A stretch of DNA of 64,000 nucleotides from Pseudomonas sp. 21 (GTDB lineage Bacteria; Pseudomonadota; Gammaproteobacteria; Pseudomonadales; Pseudomonadaceae), in the NCBI RefSeq assembly GCF_000955805.1, contig NZ_JYOA01000001.1:184710-248709 (forward strand), given 5' to 3'. The notes beneath the pieces were generated by a model. It was not told the origin of the DNA, searched no databases, and worked only from the letters and a program-made list of their open reading frames with translations. Shown piece after piece: positions 1-7,763 of the stretch. Numbering within the stretch: the stretch's first letter is position 1; each line of letters opens with the position of its first letter. A program made the translations under genes and the position numbers.

Positions 1-417
1 GCATGGCCCGCTCCTACAGGAAAACGTCGGCGCTGGGCGGTTCGCGAGCAAGCTCGCTCCTGCGAAAAGCGTCAACGTGTGCGACGTGAAGCACGGGACG
101 CACGGGACGCACGGCTTTGGCCTCGGCCGCGGCGGTCCTATTGGACACATGTGCTGGGTTGGGGCTTCTGCTTTCGCTGGGCGCATGACCCGGAACGGGT
201 GATCCACCCTGCGCTGGTGATGGGGCGACCTGTAGGAGCGAGCTTGCTCGCGAACGCTCTTCCTGGCCGTTCCGGCGCTGGGCGGTTCGCTAGCAAGCTC
301 GCTCCTACGAAAAGCGTAACGTGTGCGACGGGACGGCGGGCTTTTGTAGGAGCGGACCATGTCCGCGATGACGTCCAGCGCGATTGAAACCTATCGCGGA
401 CGAAGTCCGCTCCCACC
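1..417. repeat. REP palindrome cluster
   Basis: This gene-free stretch holds several Pseudomonas-type REP arms. One is at 39-64, an inverted pair sits at 231-255 and 283-309 (core GAGCGAGCTTGCTCGCGAA), and a second pair with a different core (GAGCGGACCATGTCCGCGAT) sits at 345-371 and 392-417. A partial arm starts at base 1. The last pair lies just downstream of the regulator gene ending at 423 and may help to terminate it. Confidence 0.85.
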
Positions 418-422
418 CGAGG

Positions 423-1802
423 TCAAGCCGCCGAGCTCGCCACATCCGGAAGGCTGACCTGCCGTATGTAAGCACGCGCCGTGTTCGGCACGCGGTAGCG
501 TACTTCGCTCTCGCCCTGCTCCACCCACAGCAGCGACTTGTCCGCCAGCTGGCGTACGGTCGCGAACGCGCAGTCGCGGCACAGGCGGTCGCCGTCGAGC
601 GAGGCCACCGCCGCGTCGAGGGTGAAGTCCTCGCCCAGTTGAGCGAGCAGGCGCAGGCAGCGCTGTTCGGCAACGTCCAGCAGCCCGTAGCTCCAGTCAT
701 AGGTCGCCAGCAGGCTCTGCTGCCGCGCCGGAGCAGTGCGGCGGCCGGGCATCAGCAGTTGCATGGGCGTGTCCAGCAGGGCCGGCAGTCCGGCGAGGCC
801 GAGGATGCCCACCTGCCTTGCGGCCATTTCGATGGCCAGGGGAATGCCGTCCAGGCGCCGGCAGATGTCGATGATCGCGCGCACCTGGCCCGGCTTGAGC
901 TCCAGGCGGTCGCAAACCTCCCGCGCGCGCATCACGAACAGCTGCACCGCCGAACTGCACATGGCCAACGCCAGCGGCGCATCGTCCTGCGCGGGCACCT
1001 CCAGCGGCGGCAGGCGCACCACGCGCTCCCCTTCCGCCCGCAGCGGCTCGCGGCTGGTGGCGAGGATGCTCAGTGCCGGGTGCAGGCGCAGCAGGTGCTC
1101 CACCGCCTCGGCGCAGCGATCGGCAAGGTGCTCGCAGTTGTCCAGCAACAGCAGGGTCGGTTCATAGGCCGGCTCGCGCAGGAGAATGGCGAGGCTCTGG
1201 CTGAGGGAAACGCCGTCCGGGTCGGCAGAAAGGTCGAGAAAGCGCACCTGGCTGAAGTGCTTGCCGAGCTGCTCGGCAGCGTGGATCGCCAGGGAGGTCT
1301 TGCCCATGCCGCCGGGGCCGACCAGGGTCATCAGGCGCGTGGCGGGCATCTGCTTCACCACCCGCTCGAGCAGCGCCTGGCGGCCGACCAGGCCCATCAG
1401 CAGCACCGGCAGGTTGCTGGCGCGCACTTCGCACGGCAGTGTCACGGCCTGCGCCGGAGCCACCACGCTCTCCACCACGCCGACGAAGCCATAGCCGCGC
1501 AAGGGCACGTTGGCGATGTAGCGCTCGCCCGTGCGGCCTTCGCCGAGGGCGCGACGCAGGGCGGCGATGTGTACGCGCAGGTTGATCTCTTCGACCACGG
1601 TATCGCCCCAGACCTGGGCGATGATCCTGTCCTTGCCGATGATCTCGCCGGGTTGGCGGATCAGCACCTGGAGAATGTCCAGCGCCCGGCTGCCGATGCG
1701 TACCGGGCGATCCCCCTGCAGCAGCTGGCGCTTGTAGGGGTGGAACTGGAAGCGACCGAACTGCAGGATGGTCTCGGTGCGGTTTTCCGTGCTTGCGCTC
1801 AT
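423..1802 (-). CDS. Winged-helix / NB-ARC ATPase transcriptional regulator
   Basis: The 459-residue protein starts with an OmpR/PhoB-type winged-helix DNA-binding domain (about residues 12-105, with RALDILQVLI and RRALGEGRTGERYIANVP). An AfsR/NB-ARC-like ATPase follows. Its Walker A motif GPGGMGKTS is at 162-170 and a Walker B-like segment LLLLDNCEH is at 217-225; SRREPLR-like and GIPLAIE segments come later. The chosen ATG at 1802 begins MSASTENRTE; an upstream in-frame ATG at 1958 would add 52 residues unlike the family. Relatives act as ATP-dependent activators, but the target is unknown. It is short for the family and ends without a clear TPR repeat region. It could regulate itself or a gene outside the window. 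Confidence 0.8.
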   Translation of the reverse strand: MSASTENRTETILQFGRFQFHPYKRQLLQGDRPVRIGSRALDILQVLIRQPGEIIGKDRIIAQVWGDTVVEEINLRVHIAALRRALGEGRTGERYIANVPLRGYGFVGVVESVVAPAQAVTLPCEVRASNLPVLLMGLVGRQALLERVVKQMPATRLMTLVGPGGMGKTSLAIHAAEQLGKHFSQVRFLDLSADPDGVSLSQSLAILLREPAYEPTLLLLDNCEHLADRCAEAVEHLLRLHPALSILATSREPLRAEGERVVRLPPLEVPAQDDAPLALAMCSSAVQLFVMRAREVCDRLELKPGQVRAIIDICRRLDGIPLAIEMAARQVGILGLAGLPALLDTPMQLLMPGRRTAPARQQSLLATYDWSYGLLDVAEQRCLRLLAQLGEDFTLDAAVASLDGDRLCRDCAFATVRQLADKSLLWVEQGESEVRYRVPNTARAYIRQVSLPDVASSAA

Positions 1803-2006
1803 GTCCTGCTCACGTCTTCGGATCTGACGGATCGCTCTACAACGGGTCCTCCAGGCGATCTGGCCAGTACCGAGGTGACGCGCCCCTGATGATTGGTCAG
1901 GGTATTTTCCCGCCCTCGTGTGACAGCGCAATTCCCGCAGGGGGAAGGATTCGGCCAACTTGGGTGCGCCGGACGGTCAAACAGCGGGAAATGCGGCGCA
2001 CTGCCA

Positions 2007-2963
2007 TCAGGCAAAGCCGAATTGCTCGCGATACTGGCTCGGCGTCATGCCGATGCGTTCGCCGAAGACGGTGCGCATGTGCCGGGGACTGCCGAAGCCG
2101 CTGCGGCAGGCGACCTGCTTGAGCGGCAGGTCGCTGCTTTCCAGCAGCTTGCGCGCATGGTCGATGCGCGCGCTCTGCACGTACTGCATGGGCGTCATGC
2201 TCGTCTCGCGCTGGAAGGCGCGGGCGAAATTGCGCGGGCTCATGGCCACCTGCTCGGCCAGGCGGTTCACCGTCAGCGGCTCGTCGATGTGGTCCACCAC
2301 GTAGGCCTGGGCGCGGGCGATCACCGAGCCGTCGCGCACCACCGACACCAGCAGCGGGCCGAACGGCGTCTGCCCGCCCTGGCGCTTGAGCACCACCAGC
2401 AGCACCTTGGCGACTTCCAGTGCGATGTCCTTGCCGTGGTCCTCGGCCACGACCGCCAGCGCCATGTCGATGCCCGCGGTGACACCGCCGGAGGTGATCA
2501 GGTTGCGGTCGATGACGTAGATGCGCTCGGCCTGCACCTGGGTGCGCGGGTACAGCTGTGCCAGGCGCTCCAGGTAATTCCAGTGGGTGGTGCAGCGGTA
2601 GCCGTCGAGCAACCCGGCGGCACCGAGCAGGAAGGCGCCGGTGCACACCGCGCCATAGCGTTTCGCCGCGCGCGCCGCTGCCGGCAGCCAGGCGTTGAGC
2701 GCCTCGTTGTTGCCGTTGTAGGCACCAGGCCCGCCGGGTACCAGCAGCAGGTCGACGCCGGCGAGCAGCGCTTCCAGCGGCAAGTCGGCGCTCATCCTCA
2801 GGCCGCTGGAGGCGCGCACGGCGCCGGGCTTCGCCGCCACCGTCAGCAAGCGGTAATGGCGCTCCGGCGGCAGGTAGCGGTTGGCCATGGAGAACACCTC
2901 CATCGGCCCCGTCACATCCAGCGCCAGCACATCGTCGTACAGCACCATGGCCACTGTTTTCAT
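2007..2963 (-). CDS. GlxA-family AraC-type transcriptional regulator
   Basis: This 318-residue regulator has an N-terminal DJ-1/PfpI-like amidotransferase domain (about 1-190). The cysteine of GAVCTGAFLL is residue 107 and a GGPGAYNG loop lies near 77-84. A C-terminal AraC double helix-turn-helix occupies about 215-315 (RLAEQVAMSPRNFARAF and QVACRSGFGSPRHMRTVF). The ATG at 2963 gives MKTVAMVLYDD, the normal family start; longer reading upstream is unlike the family. It is divergent from the YcaC-like hydrolase gene at 3309, so that gene is the likeliest target. GlxA-type regulators often control catabolism of nitrogenous compounds, but the effector here is unknown. Confidence 0.88.
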   Translation of the reverse strand: MKTVAMVLYDDVLALDVTGPMEVFSMANRYLPPERHYRLLTVAAKPGAVRASSGLRMSADLPLEALLAGVDLLLVPGGPGAYNGNNEALNAWLPAAARAAKRYGAVCTGAFLLGAAGLLDGYRCTTHWNYLERLAQLYPRTQVQAERIYVIDRNLITSGGVTAGIDMALAVVAEDHGKDIALEVAKVLLVVLKRQGGQTPFGPLLVSVVRDGSVIARAQAYVVDHIDEPLTVNRLAEQVAMSPRNFARAFQRETSMTPMQYVQSARIDHARKLLESSDLPLKQVACRSGFGSPRHMRTVFGERIGMTPSQYREQFGFA

Positions 2964-3308
2964 TCTTCTACTCGCACGCAAACGGGGCTTGGCGGTCTCG
3001 CGTGCCCCGGTATAGGAAAAAACCACTGTACCGATTCGCCACGCCGGCGAATCGCACGTTTGCATCATTCTCCGCCGGGCGGGCCGAGCACACAGGTCCA
3101 ATAAATGCCGGACGGCGGAACCATAGTCTGCCCAGCGGAGCCTTCGGACGGGTCATGCAGAACTGCAAAGTGGCCGTGCAAGGCTGTCTGTTCCGCGCCT
3201 TTCGCCGATCGGCAAAGATGCGTCCACGGTTCGGCACTGGCTACGGCAGTCCGGGCCCACCGACCACTCGAACCTCATCCACCCACGCCATTCACAAGGA
3301 CCATCGCC
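2964..3308. promoter_or_regulatory. Divergent intergenic region, glxA-like regulator / ycaC-like hydrolase
   Basis: 345 nt without a convincing gene. It must carry promoters for the two divergent genes. It contains a perfect 9-bp inverted repeat, CGATTCGCC-N5-GGCGAATCG (3032-3054), and a 10-bp palindrome GCCGATCGGC (3204-3213). Either could be an operator. An AAGGA ribosome-binding site lies just upstream of the ATG at 3309. Confidence 0.5.
3032..3054. promoter_or_regulatory. Inverted repeat, candidate operator
   Basis: Perfect 9-bp arms CGATTCGCC and GGCGAATCG separated by ACGCC, between two divergent genes and about 70 bp upstream of the GlxA-type regulator start. The symmetry and position suit a regulator binding site; the cognate protein is inferred, not shown. 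Confidence 0.35.
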
Positions 3309-3965
3309 ATGACCGCCATCGCCAAAGCCGTTCCCGGCAAGACCCTGCTCAACCCCACCGACCACACCCTGATCATGATCGACCACCAGTCGCAGATGTC
3401 CTTCGCGACCAAGTCCATCGACGCGGTGACCCTGCGCAACAACGCCGCCCTGGTGGCCAAGGCGGCCAAGGAGTTCGACGTCTCCACCATCCTCACCACC
3501 GTCGCCGAGAAGAGCTTCTCCGGCCCGATCTTCGACGAGATCAAGTCGGTCTTCCCCGAGCACAACGTCATCGACCGCACCAGCATGAACACCTGGGAAG
3601 ACCCGCGCATCGCCGTGGAAGTGAACCAGTTCGGCAAGCAGAAGATCGTCCTGGCCGGCCTCTGGACCTCCGTGTGCATCGTCGGCCCGGCCCTGTCGGC
3701 CATTGACCAGGGCTTCGAGGTCTACGTCATCGCCGACGCCTGTGGCGACGTCTCCACCGAGGCCCACGAAATGGCCCTGCAACGAATGATCCAGCTGGGC
3801 GCGCGCCCGATGACTTCCCTGCAGTACCTGCTGGAACTGCAACGCGACTGGGCCCGTGGCGAGACCTACGATGCCACCGTGAAGACCTCCATCGAGCACG
3901 GCGGTGCCTACGGCCTGGGCCTGATCTACGCCAAGACCATGTTCAACGCCAGCGAAGGCCACTGA
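3309..3965 (+). CDS. YcaC-like isochorismatase-family hydrolase
   Basis: The 218-residue cytosolic protein has the cysteine-hydrolase (isochorismatase) fold. Visible landmarks are the nucleophile-region aspartate D25 in LIMIDHQSQM, the catalytic cysteine C123 in LAGLWTSVCIVGPALSAI, and an MNTW(E)D segment near 93-98 that matches the E. coli YcaC subgroup. The lysine of the classical Asp-Lys-Cys triad is not obvious in residues 87-96, as in YcaC relatives. YcaC proteins form octamers with no settled substrate; nicotinamidase or hydantoinase labels sometimes given are not supported. The ATG at 3309 follows an AAGGA site. A strong terminator follows at 3981. Confidence 0.88.
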   Translation: MTAIAKAVPGKTLLNPTDHTLIMIDHQSQMSFATKSIDAVTLRNNAALVAKAAKEFDVSTILTTVAEKSFSGPIFDEIKSVFPEHNVIDRTSMNTWEDPRIAVEVNQFGKQKIVLAGLWTSVCIVGPALSAIDQGFEVYVIADACGDVSTEAHEMALQRMIQLGARPMTSLQYLLELQRDWARGETYDATVKTSIEHGGAYGLGLIYAKTMFNASEGH

Positions 3966-3980
3966 GCCCGGGCACCGGAA

Positions 3981-4005
3981 AGGGGCGGCAGTGCCGCCCC
4001 TTTTT
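3981..4005 (+). terminator. Rho-independent terminator after ycaC-like gene
   Basis: Perfect 8-bp stem GGGGCGGC / GCCGCCCC with an AGT loop, followed directly by TTTTT. It lies 16 nt after the hydrolase stop codon. Confidence 0.9.
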
Positions 4006-4027
4006 CATTCGCAGGATTGAAGACACC

Positions 4028-4444
4028 ATGCCGACCCACGACCGCTCCAGCGCCCTGGCGCTCCTGTTCATGCGCGCTGCCGCCGCCCTGCTGCTGCTCC
4101 AGGTGCACGGGCTGCCCAAGCTGCTGCACTGGCAAAGCGAGCTGCAGCACATCGAAGACCCCTTCGGCCTCGGCGCGGCGCCAACCCTGGCGCTGGCAGT
4201 GTTCGCCGAAGTGCTCTGCCCGATCCTGCTGATCCTCGGCGTGTTCGCGCGCCTCGCCTGCCTGCCGGTGATCGCCGTGCTGCTGGTGGCATTGCTGTTC
4301 GTGCACCCGCAGTGGTCGCTGGAGGAAGGCCAGTTCGCCTGGTGGATGCTGATTCTCTTCGCCGGCCTGGCGATTGCCGGGCCGGGCAGCTATCGCCTCG
4401 CCCTGCCCCGCCCTGGTGCCCTCCACACGGAGCCCAGACCGTGA
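4028..4444 (+). CDS. DoxX-family membrane protein
   Basis: This 138-residue protein has four predicted hydrophobic segments (about 8-27, 52-72, 78-94 and 104-122). The early G-LPKLLHW stretch and the LLILGVFARLACLPVI helix resemble DoxX/YphA-type inner-membrane proteins. The family role is poorly defined and has been linked to redox or thiol-stress functions. The stop codon overlaps the GTG start of the following porin gene (GTGA at 4441-4444), so the two are probably translationally coupled. Confidence 0.8.
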   Translation: MPTHDRSSALALLFMRAAAALLLLQVHGLPKLLHWQSELQHIEDPFGLGAAPTLALAVFAEVLCPILLILGVFARLACLPVIAVLLVALLFVHPQWSLEEGQFAWWMLILFAGLAIAGPGSYRLALPRPGALHTEPRP

Positions 4445-5706
4445 GAAACGCCCTGCTTCCCTGCGCCCTGGCGCTCGCCTGCGCTCCGGTCCATGCCGCC
4501 GACTGGTCGCTGCTGTCGCGCAATTACTTCCTCGACAACGACTACCGCAGCCCCGGCCCCAACGGCCAGAGCCTGCGCCGCGAATGGGCGCAGGGCTTCA
4601 TCGGCAAGTTCAGCAGCGACGTCACGCCCGGCACCATCGGCGTGGGCGTCGACGCCCACGCCTTCCTCGGCCTGAAGCTCGATGGCGGGCGCGGCCACGC
4701 AGGCACCGGCCTGCTGCCACTGGACAGCGACGGTCGCAGCGAGAGCGATTACTCCGATGCGGGCGCCGCGCTGCGCCTGGTGCACGAAAAAACCAGCCTC
4801 GCCTGGGGCGAAATGGAAGTGGAAACGCCGGTATTCGACACCGGCGACAAGCGCCTGCAACCCGAATACGCCACTGGCTGGTTCCTCGACGACAGGAGCC
4901 TGCCGGGCCTGCGCCTGCAAGCCGGGCGCTTCACGGCCTTCAAGAACCAGGACTCCAGCTCCAGCCACGGCGAATTCGAGGGCTATGGCGGCAGCACCCG
5001 CTTCGGCGGCCTGAGCCTGGCCGGCGCCACCTGGAGCGCGCCCGGCGCGAACTGGGGAGGTGCACTCTATGCCAGCCAGCTGGACGACGTCTGGCGCCAG
5101 GCCTACGCCAACCTCAATGGCCATTTCGGTCGCTGGTCGGTGGACGCCAACCTGTACAAGACCGGCGACACCGGCAGCGCCCGCGCCGGCGACATCGACA
5201 CCCTGGCCTGGAGCCTGCTGGGCAAGGTCGCCCTGGGTAGCCATGCATTGAGCCTCGCCTACCAGAAGGTCAATGGCGACACGCCCTTCGACTTCGTCGG
5301 CGGCGACTCCATCTACCTCGCCAACTCCATCAAGTACGCCGACTTCAACGGCCCCGGCGAGCACTCCTGGCAAGCGCGCTACCAGTGGGACGGGGCCAGC
5401 GCCGGGCTTGCCGGCCTGACCCTCTCCACGCGCTACGTGCGCGGCAGCGGCATCGACGGCACCCACGCACCGTGCGGCGGCGCCTACAACCCCATGCAGG
5501 GCGGCACCTGCCAGCCCGCCTACGGCGACGGCGGCAGACATTGGGAGCGCGACCTCGATGTGCGCTACGTGGTGCAATCCGGCCCGGCCAAGGACCTGGC
5601 GCTGAGCTTCGCCCAGGTCTCGCACCGCGCCAACGACGCCCAGGGCGGCGCGGATATCGACCGCATCTACGTGATCATCGAGTACCCGCTCAAGGGTGTG
5701 TTTTGA
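4441..5706 (+). CDS. OprD-family outer-membrane porin
   Basis: The 421-residue precursor begins at a GTG with GGAG eight bases upstream. A signal peptide (about residues 1-19, ending APVHA) precedes a beta-barrel of the OprD family. Support comes from the mature start (ADWSLLSRNYFLDNDYR), repeated amphipathic strands, and the C-terminus IDRIYVIIEYPLKGVF ending in phenylalanine. These porins take up amino acids, peptides or aromatic and organic acids. The subfamily substrate cannot be read off the sequence. The GTGA overlap with doxX suggests co-expression. An upstream start at 4312 would lie inside doxX and lose the signal peptide. Confidence 0.9.
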   Translation: MRNALLPCALALACAPVHAADWSLLSRNYFLDNDYRSPGPNGQSLRREWAQGFIGKFSSDVTPGTIGVGVDAHAFLGLKLDGGRGHAGTGLLPLDSDGRSESDYSDAGAALRLVHEKTSLAWGEMEVETPVFDTGDKRLQPEYATGWFLDDRSLPGLRLQAGRFTAFKNQDSSSSHGEFEGYGGSTRFGGLSLAGATWSAPGANWGGALYASQLDDVWRQAYANLNGHFGRWSVDANLYKTGDTGSARAGDIDTLAWSLLGKVALGSHALSLAYQKVNGDTPFDFVGGDSIYLANSIKYADFNGPGEHSWQARYQWDGASAGLAGLTLSTRYVRGSGIDGTHAPCGGAYNPMQGGTCQPAYGDGGRHWERDLDVRYVVQSGPAKDLALSFAQVSHRANDAQGGADIDRIYVIIEYPLKGVF

Positions 5707-5728
5707 ACCCCTGGAACCGCCTTCCCTC

Positions 5729-5822
5729 GCAGGAGCGGGCCATGCCCGCGATCCGCGGACCAAGTCCGCGCCTCCGGGGTTCAGGCACCAGAGATTGTCG
5801 CGGGCATGGCCCGCTCCTACAC
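5729..5822. repeat. REP doublet
   Basis: Inverted REP arms (core GAGCGGGCCATGCCCGCGAT) at 5729-5751 and 5797-5822, with a shorter CCGCGGAC...GTCCGCG palindrome between them. The doublet sits between the convergent porin and LysR genes, where it could terminate transcription from both sides. Confidence 0.85.
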
Positions 5823-5838
5823 GGGTTCCTGGCACGCC

Positions 5839-6750
5839 TCAGGGCACCGGCGCACTCATGTACTCGACCATCCGCTCGCGCAACCAGCGTTCGGCCGGGT
5901 CGTTGTCGTGGGCCGCGCTCCACACCAGCGACAACTCCGCCGGCTTGATCTCCAGCGGCGGGTCCTCGGCGCGCAGGCAGCTGTCTTCCACCAGTGCGCA
6001 GGCCGCGTAGTCCGGCACGGTGGCGATCATCTCGGTGTTGCGCAGCAGCGCGCGCAGGCTGCCGAACTGCGGCACGGCAAGCACCACGCGACGGCGGCGA
6101 TCGATACGTTCCAGGTCCAAGTCGATGGCGCCGTTCAGGTCGCCGGAGAACGACACCATCACGTGCGGCCGCGAGCAGTATTCGTCCAGGGTCAGCGGGC
6201 CGGGGCGGTCGTCGCCGCGCAGCACCTTCACGCCGATGTCGCGCAACTTGCGGCGCTTGGCGTTGGCCGGCAGGTCGGTGGTGTAACTGACCCCGGCGGT
6301 GATCTCGCCGGAAGACAGCAGCGCCGGCATCAGCAGGAAGTTGGCGCGGCGCACCACCACGGTGATGTTCGGCGCTTCCTGCTGCAGGCGCGCCAGCAGC
6401 GCGGGGAACAGGCCGAACTCGGCGTCGTCGGAAAGCCCCAGGCGGAAGATGTTGCAGCTGCTCTGGGGCTCGAAGGTCTTGGCGCGGCTGACCGCGGCGG
6501 AGATCACATCCATCGCCGGGCGCAGTTCCTCGAAGATATGCAGCGCCCGGCTGGTGGGTTCCATGGCACGGCCTGCGCGCACCAGCAGCGGGTCGTCGAA
6601 CAGGTCGCGCAGGCGCGCCAGGGCGGCGCTGACGGTGGACTGGGTGATGAACAGCTTCTCGCCGACGCGGGTGAGGTTCCGCTCCAGCATCAGGGATTCG
6701 AAGATCACCAGCAGGTTCATGTCCAGGCGGCGCAGGTCGTTTCGGTTCAT
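5839..6750 (-). CDS. LysR-family transcriptional regulator
   Basis: The 303-residue protein has an N-terminal LysR helix-turn-helix (about 8-68: LTRVGEKLFITQSTVSAALARLRDLF) and a C-terminal substrate-binding domain of the NodD/MexT-like subgroup. The ATG at 6750 gives MNRNDLRRLDMNLL, typical of that subgroup; the 47 residues encoded upstream are low-complexity and unlike a start. It is divergent from an AraC-type regulator at 6964. The OprD porin lies convergent to it. Its targets and effector are unknown. Confidence 0.88.
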   Translation of the reverse strand: MNRNDLRRLDMNLLVIFESLMLERNLTRVGEKLFITQSTVSAALARLRDLFDDPLLVRAGRAMEPTSRALHIFEELRPAMDVISAAVSRAKTFEPQSSCNIFRLGLSDDAEFGLFPALLARLQQEAPNITVVVRRANFLLMPALLSSGEITAGVSYTTDLPANAKRRKLRDIGVKVLRGDDRPGPLTLDEYCSRPHVMVSFSGDLNGAIDLDLERIDRRRRVVLAVPQFGSLRALLRNTEMIATVPDYAACALVEDSCLRAEDPPLEIKPAELSLVWSAAHDNDPAERWLRERMVEYMSAPVP

Positions 6751-6963
6751 GGCTGGTCGCTCGGGGCTGTGGGGTGGGCATCTTTGCACAAGACGAGGGT
6801 CGCGCCAGTCGATCATGGAACAGGGTGTTTTTCTTGGACGCGTGTGCTCATTCGCGCGCCGTTTGCTTAATCCGATTGAGCATCGGATCACCTTGATTTA
6901 CCTTGAATTTTTTACATTCCGGAGCGGCATTTCGGCCGCCGATAAAACGAGAAGAGAGACGCC

Positions 6964-7686
6964 ATGCCCGCACCTGCCCACCAGGTAGCGACCATGCTCG
7001 CCCCCCAGACCCACCGCCTGGTCCTGCAGCTCATGGAGGAGCTGGAAAGCCAGGGCGACGGCCTCCACCAGGCCAGCCAGCGCCTTTGCCAGCATCTGCT
7101 GGAACACTACCGGGTGCCCGAGCCCTGCAACGATGCCGCGGACACCTGCCAACGCCTCGCCCTCGCCCCCTGGCAGGAACGCAAGGCCAAGGACATCCTC
7201 GCCGGCAGCCTGCTCAGCCGCCTGTATATCGCCGATGTCGCCGAGCAATGCGGCATGTCGCGCAGCCATTTTTCCCGCGCCTTCAAGCAGGCCACCGGGC
7301 TTGCGCCACGGGAATGGGCGCTGCGCCTGCGCATCGACCGCGCCCGCGAGCTGCTGGCCGGCGGCGACGCGCCGATTTCCCAGGTCGGCCAGGAATGTGG
7401 CTTCGCCGACCAGTCGCACTTCTGCCGCAGCTTCCGCAAGCTGGTGGGCTGCACGCCGAACCGCTGGCGGCAGGCCGGCCGGGTGGGCGGGACACGGGAA
7501 CTGGAGCCACCGGCCATGCAGGAGCGGACTCCGTCCGCGATGGGTTTGCCCCACTCCGGACCGATCGGAGCGATGCTGAGTCGATCGCGGACGGAGTCCG
7601 CTCCTACGCCAATCGACACCTCTGATGACAATTCCTACGCTGTTCAGCAAAGGTTCAGCGATGACCCGCCGAACCTTGAGGTATGA
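6964..7686 (+). CDS. AraC-family regulator with REP-encoded C-terminal tail
   Basis: The 240-residue protein has a short N-terminal region without a cupin domain and an AraC DNA-binding domain at about 85-180 (LYIADVAEQCGMSRSHFSRAF, then QVGQECGFADQSHFCRSFRKL). After the expected domain end near residue 180, the frame runs straight through a REP doublet at 7519-7607. The REP arms encode QERTPSAM and SRTESAPTP; another 22 residues follow before the stop. The tail is therefore probably an acquired, unstructured extension. An AGAGAG site precedes the ATG. The regulated gene is unknown; the neighbouring ATPase is a candidate. Confidence 0.85.
   Translation: MPAPAHQVATMLAPQTHRLVLQLMEELESQGDGLHQASQRLCQHLLEHYRVPEPCNDAADTCQRLALAPWQERKAKDILAGSLLSRLYIADVAEQCGMSRSHFSRAFKQATGLAPREWALRLRIDRARELLAGGDAPISQVGQECGFADQSHFCRSFRKLVGCTPNRWRQAGRVGGTRELEPPAMQERTPSAMGLPHSGPIGAMLSRSRTESAPTPIDTSDDNSYAVQQRFSDDPPNLEV
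7519..7607. repeat. REP doublet inside a coding sequence
   Basis: Inverted arms with core GAGCGGACTCCGTCCGCGAT at 7519-7541 and 7584-7607, lying within the 3' part of the AraC-type gene. REP doublets are normally intergenic. Confidence 0.85.
7642..7677. promoter_or_regulatory. Direct and inverted repeats upstream of cation ATPase
   Basis: GTTCAGC occurs twice, 11 bp apart (7642-7648 and 7653-7659), the spacing of OmpR-family response-regulator boxes. It overlaps a 7-bp inverted repeat AAGGTTC-N14-GAACCTT (7650-7677). The site ends about 85 bp upstream of the ATPase ATG, inside the end of the AraC-type gene. Confidence 0.4.
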
Positions 7687-7763
7687 CAGTTCCGCTGCAA
7701 CGCCCGCCGTCTAGTCTGGGGACAGTCCCATTTTCCCAACAGGCAGGAGCCGGGAGTCAGCGC

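Noticed and set aside
7683-7763. An ATPase start overlapping the AraC stop (ATGA at 7683).
   Set aside because: The overlap is tempting, but GGGAG lies at proper distance only before the ATG at 7764, which also gives the usual N-terminus.
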